DNA from: Gelatoporia subvermispora B
Taxonomy: Eukaryota > Basidiomycota > Agaricomycetes > Polyporales > Gelatoporiaceae
Length of the DNA: 64,000 bases
Assembly (NCBI GenBank): GCA_000320605.2
Contig: KB445809.1
Coordinates: forward strand, 499,422-563,421
Direction of reading: 5' to 3'
Position 1 is the stretch's first letter; the number at the start of each line of letters is the position of its first letter. A program made the position numbers and the translations under genes. Below, in pieces: positions 57,197-64,000 of the stretch. The notes beneath the pieces were generated by a model. The model worked only from the letters and a program-made list of their open reading frames with translations. It had not been told where the DNA came from and did no database searches.

Positions 57197-57284
57197 GGGA
57201 TAAGGCCTTTCAGGCCCCAAGGCGCCAGCACAGATTGGGGCCTGGGTAGGCTCTTAGTCAGCATTTGATGCCTGGACCGAGGTG
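57197..57284 (-). repeat. Terminal inverted repeat, right (88 bp)
   Basis: Exact reverse complement of 45585-45672, ending CCGAGGTG. Confidence 0.93.
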
Positions 57285-57292
57285 AAGCAAGG
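57285..57292 (+). repeat. Target-site duplication, right
   Basis: AAGCAAGG, identical to 45577-45584. Confidence 0.9.
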
Positions 57293-57439
57293 TAATATGG
57301 TTGTGGCGAGCTCTGGTAGTTGTACATGTGCTTTACATTAGATCTCAGATGTGTCACCTCTAAGAGCGGGACAATGGACGATGGATTTCGCGGCCTGGCA
57401 CAGTTCAGGCCACACGGATAACAATACAGATCTAATACT

Positions 57440-57615
57440 ACGACCAATGTGTTCTCGTCAGAGATGTTCATTACAATACCGCACTGAGCATATGTGTTAC
57501 CGTTTCTAAGTCCTGAGGCCAGACAACCCGCCAATACTCAGTGTATAATTGCCTGTCGGATATCTCCAGTGTTACCAGCCCCTATCGCTGGAGCGCGACA
57601 GGCAGTGTCCCACTA
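57440..57615 (-). pseudogene. F-box-like family 2, relic E (3' end only)
   Basis: On the minus strand, about 65 bp (57546-57610) encode a degraded version of the family-2 C-terminus. LVTLEISDRQLYTEYW aligns with LLTLEISNRHAYPQYW of copy C. The Trp codon just before it is a stop. The adjoining 3' region (57440-57500, TCTGACGAGAACACA) also matches the sequence after the stop codons of copies C and D. No upstream body of the gene remains recognisable. It lies about 150 bp from the transposon. Confidence 0.6.
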
Positions 57616-58178
57616 AGATAGCGGCGTGCGAGCGGCATTCATATTGTTTCCTCGAATTGGACGCAGAGACTTCAGGTGCCTCGACATGTGTAGACTACGA
57701 CAGCTTAACTACACAACATCCAATTGTAAATTCTACGCCAATATGATGTCGTATAAAGTGAGTAGTGAACACCATACAGTCATAGTGCAGACTGGGCAAC
57801 AAAGTACATCGCCAAGAAGATGCGAGCACAAAACCTAAAATAATTACTACCATGGAATACGACGATGAATGCAGAAAGATGAATGCTGTGTGGCGAGCAT
57901 GGCATCGCAGGGACATCACTCGAGTGGAGAGAAAGCAAATTAGTACCCGGAAAGGAAGTGCATTATGGGGATCGTTGGATGGGAGACCGGTGACCATATT
58001 GTGGGACGGGTTGATCTCCTGTAAGCAAGATAGTGTTATATACCTTCCGTAAGTCAACCGGTCTACTAAAAACGGTCCGCGAATCAGTCAATATGGATTG
58101 AGATGTTATGCGATATCACTGATACCTTTTCGTCAGAGATATACTATGTGACCATTGATACTGCACTGACCATTTACA
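57616..58178. other. Intergenic
   Basis: No gene was recognised between relic E and copy D. Confidence 0.45.
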
Positions 58179-59697
58179 TCATAGTTGCCCTCCTCGATGT
58201 GAGATGACTATGCGAGACGGAGTCCGGTTATGCCTTTCTGATATCTCCAGTGTCAACAGCTCCCATCGTCTGAGCGCAGGGAATGGCAGCCGATGCGATG
58301 GCATTGCAAGAATATGTTCAACGTCTTCTGCATGCAATGACTCAAGTGTGATGTGGATATTCTCCAGACACGGAAACTGCGGTGAGTCGAAGAAATCGTC
58401 TAGTGCCTGAAAGTAAGTGGAAATGTTCCTGTCCTCGCTAGCACATGAGAACTTGGGTGCTGTATAGAGACCGAGAGGAAGAGATATGGAAATAGATTTG
58501 AGATTCCTTGTAACAACGGGCTTCAGGGATTCCAGCGGCGCATATATATGATGCAAGCATGGATCAAGCATGTTGATCGAGAGAGAAAGTTTGTGTAGGT
58601 TTTGGAACTCTTCATGTCTCTCGTAATGGCGCGAGTCGAATGCTGAGGATACGGTGCTGTCTAAGATGCATGCATAGCTTTTGATCGCAAGCTCTTCGAG
58701 AGTCTGTGCAAGACGAGGCGAAAGGAGGAGATGCCTGTAAATGGGAGATATGGCGCTGTTGTAGTCCACTTTAACCTGCTCAACTCTCGTGATCAACCAG
58801 CCGCAATGCCAGCGTAAGAAGCGATCCTACCTCCAACTTCTTCAATTTCAGTGTTTGGGTAAATGGCATTTGCGTTACACACACAGAGCCACAGCTCTCG
58901 GAGACGTAACGTGTATTATACATATTGAGATGTCGTAGACTTCGAAATGCGCAGAGGAGGCGCATACAGTCGGTGAATGTGGCGAACTCGACTTCATACA
59001 GGGCTAGCGACGTGACACTTGTGAACTTCGTGAGTGCGAGCCTGCTCTGTATTCCTGGACCGTGTCCCATTCGCGGCTCGGGGGATCCAAAAATCCAGAA
59101 CACACGTATGTTGTGCAGCCTGCCGCAGAACTCGATAGCAAATGCGGGGAGCTCCGAAGTCCCGATGGACACCCTTCCTAGCAGATATGCGAGGAGGGGA
59201 TCATGGCAGAGACGCAGGGAAAGGTCATAACTATCGTAACGACACGTGATGTCAATCTGCTGGCGCCCCACGAGGATAGATATGCCCAGGTCATGGAAGG
59301 CATGGCAGGTGCACAGGCACGCATACAACGTTCGGTGATCATCGATCTCGCGCAATATGATATCCCAGAGTTCTATAGGAAGCTCTGCTAGTAGTCTCCC
59401 GGTTGTTGGTAGAGTTGATACACTAATTGACGTCTGATGTTAGCTCAGGACTTCCAAACACCAGTGTTTCGAGATTGACCTAGGGGCCCCCGCGGCCAAA
59501 TTTGCATCGGTGTTCTTCAGCGGATCAATGGCACTGTATGGTGGTAGCACCGTGTCTTGTACCCCCAAGTTGGTATCATATCCTGCATCGCGGATGTGAT
59601 CGCCATCTTCCAGAACCTCACAGGAGTTGCAGCTTAGGCCAGGAAGCTGAAAGTCTTGTGTGATTGTCCTGTTTGTCGAAGAAACGCTGTGTTCCAT
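58179..59697 (-). pseudogene. F-box-like family 2, copy D, frameshifted
   Basis: The ATG at 59697 opens MEHSVSSTNRTITQDFQ. After a short intron near 59411-59449, the F-box-like segment follows (LAELPIELWDIILREIDDH, LYACLCTCHAFHDLG), then EFCGRLHNIRVF, QSRLALTKFTSVTSL and CGSVCVTQMPFTQ. At about 58805 one extra base changes the reading of the conserved LTLACGWLI segment and the frame ends 12 codons later. The correct continuation (SPIYRHLLLSPRLAQTL to FPALRRWELLTLEIS) is intact in another frame to 58179. A truncated product of about 270 aa including the F-box-like region could be made. It lies in opposite orientation to copies A-C. Confidence 0.75.
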
Positions 59698-60291
59698 CGA
59701 AGTTCGAAGAGACCCTGAGAACATTGGCTTGAGAATAGAAGGGAACAAATTTAGCTACGGCGTAAGGGAGCGGCGGCGAATGATAGCAAGACCTGACGAT
59801 AACAAAACAGCGTGCCCGACGCGAAGCTGTGCGACATCGTGGGACATTGAAGACCCTCAAATATAGCTTCCGTTGTTGGATGTGCATCAGTCTGATGTTG
59901 GATGTTCATGGGTAGATGACACCGCCACTGATATCACCGTCCTGTGCCTCTCACCCAGAGCGGGGCTGGCTACCCTTGCAAAAGCGGCTCCCAAAGGGCG
60001 CCTAGTGATCGTAGCCTGCACAGGAGGGGTTTCGTGGTCATCCACTGAATTTATTCCCCAGCGTGCATGTAGGGCACAGATAAATTCTTCACGTTCACCC
60101 GTCTGGCTATAAGATGGTCTTCAAGGAGCTGAAGCTTTGAGATTGGCAGTTACCGTCCTCTCGTGATCAGCCATTCATCACGTGACTCCTCTGATCCTCA
60201 GACGGGGACAGACCAGGTCGGGATTCAAGATCGTACCTTGCATTGTATCTGAAAGACGCTATCGTACACGTTTCGCCATCATGCACTGAGT
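59698..60291. other. Intergenic
   Basis: Upstream region of copy D. The first 180 bp are homologous to the promoters of copies A-C. The rest holds the 3' end of the dehydrogenase gene. No gene was recognised. Confidence 0.45.
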
Positions 60292-61374
60292 TTATATGCC
60301 GATATCCTCGCGCTTGTTGAGCAGCCGGCCCTCCATGCCGCCCTCCACCATGACCACCTGCCCAGTGACATGTCCGGACACCGCGTTGGAGGAGAGCAGT
60401 GCGATCTGGTTTGCGACATCCTCTGGTGTGGCGAACTTTTTCAGCGGCGTCGTCGCCATCGCTTGGTAGACCGTGTCGGGGTTCTGTAGCGCCTCAGCTG
60501 CCATGGGCGTAATGACCCATCCTGAGAACGATTTTTAGAAAACTTGGTTGGGACGGGATGGGCAGAGGCGCACCTGGCGCGACGCAATTCACGCGGCCCT
60601 TGGGCGCGATCTTCACGATCTCGTTCTTCAGCGACATTGTCAAGCCATACATCATCGCTGGAACCCGAGCGCATAAGCCTCGTACCACACCGCAGAGCAG
60701 GGAGACGCACCGCTCTTGCACGCCGCATAGTCCGCATGGCCGTGCTCGCCGTACTTGCCCGCCGTGCTCCCGATCAGAACCACCGCCGCGCTCTCCCTCT
60801 CCGCTTCGCTCGCCCGTTCCAGGTGGCGCAGATACTCGCGCGTGACGAGGAAGGACGAGGTGAGGTTCGCGGAGAGCGTCGCGTCCCACTGCGCGAGCGA
60901 CATCTGCGCGAGCGGCACGTCCGCGGAGGGGTACACACCGTGATTCACGACGAGCACCTGCACGGGGCCGAGCTTCGCGTCAGGCGAGGAGATTGCGCTG
61001 AAGAGTCGGAGGACGTCCGCCTCGCGCGAGAGGTCCGCTTGGAGTAGCTGCAGCTGGGCGCTGCTGTAGTCGGCGAGGAGCGGTTCCAGTGTCGCGGGGC
61101 TGCTTCGGTAGTGTGCGGTCACCTTTGCACCGAGCTCTGGGGCATCGTTCAGTTGTTCGTCGTTCAGTTCCCGTCGTCATCTGGAGAATGCAGAACTGAA
61201 AGGACCCGGGACTGACTGAGGAAGAGGCGGGTTGTCGCGAGGCCGATGCCGCCGTTGGCGCCTGCGGTGCATGCGGCTCGTTAGTATTTGCTTGGAGTTG
61301 GCTTGGTACGGGCAGAGATGGCGCGAGAACTGACCCGTGACAAGGACGTGCACGTCGCGCAGCTGAAGGTCCAT
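60292..61374 (-). CDS. Short-chain dehydrogenase/reductase
   Basis: NAD(P)-dependent oxidoreductase with a Rossmann fold, about 270 aa in five exons on the minus strand. The N-terminus MDLQLRDVHVLVTG is spliced to ANGGIGLATTRLFL, the classical SDR TGxxxGIG cofactor motif. VNHG corresponds to the NNAG motif. The catalytic residues are in GSTAGKYGEHGHADYAACKS (Ser, Tyr-x-x-x-Lys). Later VNCVAPGWVITPM and GHVTGQVVMVEGGM complete the classical pattern. A C-terminal extension follows (EGRLLNKREDIGI). The third exon begins after a 3'-splice site preceding CTCGGTGCAAAGG; this join is the least certain. Substrate cannot be inferred. It shares a divergent upstream region with the gene at 61719. Confidence 0.85.
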
Positions 61375-61718
61375 AGCTCTGTGGTCGTCGGTGGTGATGA
61401 TGGGAGGAAGCGGGACAGCGCCCGGCGTCTCTCCTACGCCCAACTCCCGTGGCGGGCGTGGCAGAAGCGAACACAGCAACCAGCTTCGCCTTGCTTTTCA
61501 CTGACTTTAGCTCTAGCAGTTTAGATCCAAACTGGTCATACAACTTCAAGATATCTCTGGGACGAAGAAGGAACTGCGGCTGGAGGCAAGATGAGCAGTG
61601 CGGGCACTACTCCCATGTCTCGGTATTTGGTACAGAGGTGCGTCGGGGTTGTCGACCATGCCTCGTACCCGGCTAACAATCTCGTGATGCTGTAATCAGT
61701 TCAGATGTTCTATCTGAC
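61375..61718. promoter_or_regulatory. Divergent upstream region
   Basis: 344 bp between the dehydrogenase start and the first certain ATG of the plus-strand gene. It may include an upstream exon of that gene (open frame 61449-61663), so the true promoter may be shorter. Confidence 0.4.
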
Positions 61719-62851
61719 ATGCGCATCAATGTGCTCGAGGAAAACGGCGGGAAGGTGATATGGTATAAGGCAAGCAGCCACCTCCCGCGCACGACTCTCG
61801 GGCTCACCGCGCTCTTGTGAAGGAAAGATTCCTCGCAGATGACGAGATCATCGAGCATGTCGTCGTAAGTCCACCCCCTGTCTTCTCCCTTCGTCGACGC
61901 TGAACACGACATGTTTGGAGCTGTAGGAAAATGCCACCTCGACCATTACCTGGTCGATACACCGACCTAAGCGTGGGTGGTACATCCGCCTGCGCGCCGC
62001 GTCCTTCCCGCCGGGCGTATTCATCGTGCTTACGCCTGTACCGCAGTCCTCGCCGTACCACGCCGAGGCTGCGCTGACTTTTCCCTGCCGGACAAATGCC
62101 CCGCCCTCTGTCTCCCGCAGCCTCACCGACTCGCCCCGCGCATCGCTCACCACGAAAGGCTCGCTCGACTCGGACGCGACCCTCACAGACGGGCAGCGCG
62201 ACTCGGTCGTGCACTCGTACCCCCCGACGCCCCCTGCGCAGACCCCGCCCGCGGTCGTCGTCCACCCGCCATCCCCGCGCTCCGTGCACGCCAAACTCGA
62301 TGAGCTTGAGCTCGCCGACTCCGACACCGCTCCTTCTGCATCCTCAGCCTCCGCCCCGTCGTCCTCGTCCTCGCGCTCCCGCCCGCGCCCTGCCCGAGTA
62401 GCGCTTACGCACTTCCTCCTCACCCCGCATGCGCACGCGCACGTCCCCGAGCAGCGCGCGCGCATGTCTGTCCTGACGCGCGTACTCGCCACCCTCAAGA
62501 ACCATACGCCATCGTACTCGTACTCCTTCACACTGTCTCCGCTTCCTGCCGTTCCCCCAGGCTCCCCAGGTCCAGCAGACACGCAGCAGGAAGTGCCGAC
62601 GCCGACCCCACTGCTGACATTCCACGACCGCACCCCTGTGTGGGCGGTCGGCTCTACTACGGGCGTAATCGAAGTCGACGCGCTGCGCACGAGGGCGTTG
62701 GGCGTGGAGACGAGCTTTTATGTCGCGGTAGCGTTGACGTATCTGGAATTTTTGGGAGATCGGGAGGTGAGTACTTGTATACCGCCCGATGATGTTGCAG
62801 ATTGCTGACGAACTGACTCAACAGAGCTATCTTGCTGCGATCGCTGACTGA
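61719..62851 (+). CDS. Conserved unknown protein with Ser/Pro-rich insert
   Basis: Exons 61719-61769, 61823-61864, 61927-62766 and 62825-62851 give at least 319 aa. The N-terminus may extend through an upstream exon ending near 61663. The ends are compact: MRINVLEENGGKVIWYKE and STITWSIHRPKRGWYIRLR, SFPPGVFIVLTP near the start, then a Ser/Pro/His-rich insert. The C-terminal FHDRTPVWAVGSTTGVIEVD and SFYVAVALTYLEFLGDRE precede YLAAIAD. The sequence looks conserved, and I recall similar basidiomycete proteins, but no function is known to me. The first intron may start with GC (61770). A GT donor 22 nt upstream is an alternative, giving a shorter exon. Confidence 0.6.
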
Positions 62852-63326
62852 TACTTCGCTTGAGACTCACTATGTGTGGGAGCAGCGCGTCGGGCCTCGT
62901 GGTAGATCGTACATGGCGACTGGGGTATTCGCGTGTTTCTTGGTTTGCGGGGGTCTTGTATAACTAGACATGATTATTATATGGATCTTCTCTATTACTA
63001 CTGGCTTGCTGCCGTTCTGTCGAGCACAGTAGATTGGATGTGCGCGTACTGAATACTGAATTACGAACGCACGCCGCACGGCCATGATCATTTGGAGCAG
63101 ACGCGTCAACGTGATCGCGATTCACGAATCACGACCGTCGAGGTCCACACGCGTCTTTCCGTACAGACGCCACCTCCCGGCTTGCACTTTGAGTCTCTGG
63201 CCTCTTCCGCTCATCGAGCTCACCAGTCCATCATGTCTCACTAGACAACTTGTTCTCAACGTTCACCTTGAGTATCTTTCAAAACACCTTGACGGACCGC
63301 GCCGGCTACGGAGCGTACGCAATACT
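62852..63326. other. Intergenic
   Basis: Spacer and upstream region of the gene entering at 63327. No gene was recognised. Confidence 0.45.
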
Positions 63327-64000
63327 ATGCCACCAGGACCCGCCTACAACTGGCTCTGCGTCGCCAGTTCCGTAGCAGACATTATCGGCCATGCCGCACG
63401 CATCCGAGCTACTCAGCTGGAGAGTACGGCTGCACCTGTGGCAGCTGTGCTGGGTCGACTTAGTCGGAAAGGCAAGGCTCGTGCGACTCCGGAGGCCCAA
63501 GCACAAGCATACGACTTTGCGCCGCTAGCGTCCCCACCACGTGGGCAGGCTATATCCCAGTCGACGTCTCAAGCAAGCTCTGCATTGCCTACAGATACTG
63601 CGGGCTCGCTCGTTCAACATGCGCCTCCGCTGGAAGCTCGATCGACTGAGTTGAAGGCGGCACTCTCGAACATAGAACCGGTGACGCCATCCACTTCGGG
63701 GGGAAGAGATAACGATCCTGCTGTCTCACCCTTGCAGCAACATCCTATCCCTCAGGATACCGTGCTCATAGATACGCTTCCCAATAGCCAGTCATCGCAT
63801 AGCACGCCGAACTTGGCTTTTGGCGAGACAGTGGAACCTGAGCGCACAACTACAGAAGCCGCGATACCACACGACATACCCTACAGTACAGCTGTGCCCC
63901 AAGTGGACGTAAAAGTTTCCTCAGAGCTCATTGATGAGGCTCGTAGTGCGGAAGCGGCGGAATATACTATCCTTCCAGACCCATTATCGCAAGTAAGCGG
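63327..64000 (+). CDS. 5' part of a gene, possibly COQ8/ABC1 atypical kinase
   Basis: An open frame starts at ATG 63327 (MPPGPAYNWLCVASSVADI) and is uninterrupted to the window end, giving about 224 codons. The first 40 residues form an amphipathic, Ala/Arg-rich segment (HAARIRATQLEST). The rest is low-complexity and Ser/Thr/Pro-rich, typical of the variable leader before a conserved domain. The start resembles N-termini of fungal ABC1/COQ8 proteins (mitochondrial coenzyme Q biosynthesis), but the diagnostic kinase motifs would lie beyond the window. The gene name is a guess; the coding call is good. Confidence 0.55.
   Translation, partial: MPPGPAYNWLCVASSVADIIGHAARIRATQLESTAAPVAAVLGRLSRKGKARATPEAQAQAYDFAPLASPPRGQAISQSTSQASSALPTDTAGSLVQHAPPLEARSTELKAALSNIEPVTPSTSGGRDNDPAVSPLQQHPIPQDTVLIDTLPNSQSSHSTPNLAFGETVEPERTTTEAAIPHDIPYSTAVPQVDVKVSSELIDEARSAEAAEYTILPDPLSQVS

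Larger units (their letters stand above)
45585..57284 (+). mobile_element. KDZ-class DNA transposon, 11.7 kb, apparently intact
   Basis: The element is bounded by 88-bp perfect terminal inverted repeats and an 8-bp target-site duplication. It carries two same-strand, multi-exon genes, a transposase/ULP1 fusion (46124-50740) and a large accessory gene (51734-56550), with about 1 kb between them. The transposase type and 8-bp duplication fit the Kyakuja-Dileera-Zisupton superfamily. No TET/JBP oxygenase gene, reported in some basidiomycete KDZ elements, was found here. Perfect ends, a perfect duplication and uninterrupted splice-joined frames indicate a recent insertion. It separates family-2 copies A-C from relic E and copy D. 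Confidence 0.93.

Noticed and set aside
1..64000. CRISPR arrays, bacterial operons, rRNA genes or viral genomes
   Set aside because: No direct-repeat arrays with spacers, no operon structure, no rRNA motifs and no viral replication genes were seen. The DNA is fungal.

Overview
The window is eukaryotic nuclear DNA from a filamentous basidiomycete, most likely an Agaricomycete. The evidence is dense short introns (mostly 48-70 nt, GT-AG with CTNAC-like branch sites), compact gene spacing, recognisable fungal housekeeping genes, expanded F-box-like families and a KDZ-class DNA transposon. The species cannot be named from sequence alone. Most genes had to be assembled from exons. Splice junctions were chosen by reading frame, splice sites and fit to remembered family motifs, so small exons and N-termini carry the most error.

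1-6.8 kb: a PalI/Rim9-like pH-signalling membrane protein (438-1445), histone H2A.Z (2154-2973), two small conserved or unknown proteins on the minus strand, and an intron-containing tRNA-Trp with a truncated copy just upstream. 7-9.8 kb: two tandem F-box-like genes; a third member lies at 33.2-34.4 kb. 10.1-13.9 kb: a Na+/K+-ATPase-like P-type ATPase. 15.6-18.2 kb: mitochondrial citrate carrier and uroporphyrinogen-III synthase, divergently transcribed. 18.5-20.2 kb: a protein with an isolated integrase-type zinc finger. 20.9-24.5 kb: a Kin4-type kinase with a KA1-like tail. 26.8-28.8 kb: adenylosuccinate lyase.

29-35.3 kb: a cluster of small secreted proteins with a signal peptide, a Ser/Thr/Pro-rich body and a hydrophobic tail, as in GPI-anchored or membrane-tethered wall proteins. 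37.5-42.9 kb and 58.2-59.7 kb: a second F-box-like family whose four members and one relic are in different stages of decay (lost start, nonsense codon, homopolymer frameshift, +1 frameshift).

The main accessory feature is an 11,700-bp DNA transposon at 45,585-57,284. It has 88-bp perfect terminal inverted repeats and an 8-bp target-site duplication (AAGCAAGG). It carries two apparently intact multi-exon genes: a 1,380-aa KDZ transposase fused to a ULP1/SUMO-protease-like domain, and a 1,478-aa accessory protein of unknown function. Identical ends and open frames imply a recent, possibly still mobile insertion, in the gap between the F-box-like array and its relic.

The right flank holds a short-chain dehydrogenase, a conserved unknown protein and the 5' end of a gene that runs off the window, tentatively COQ8/ABC1.
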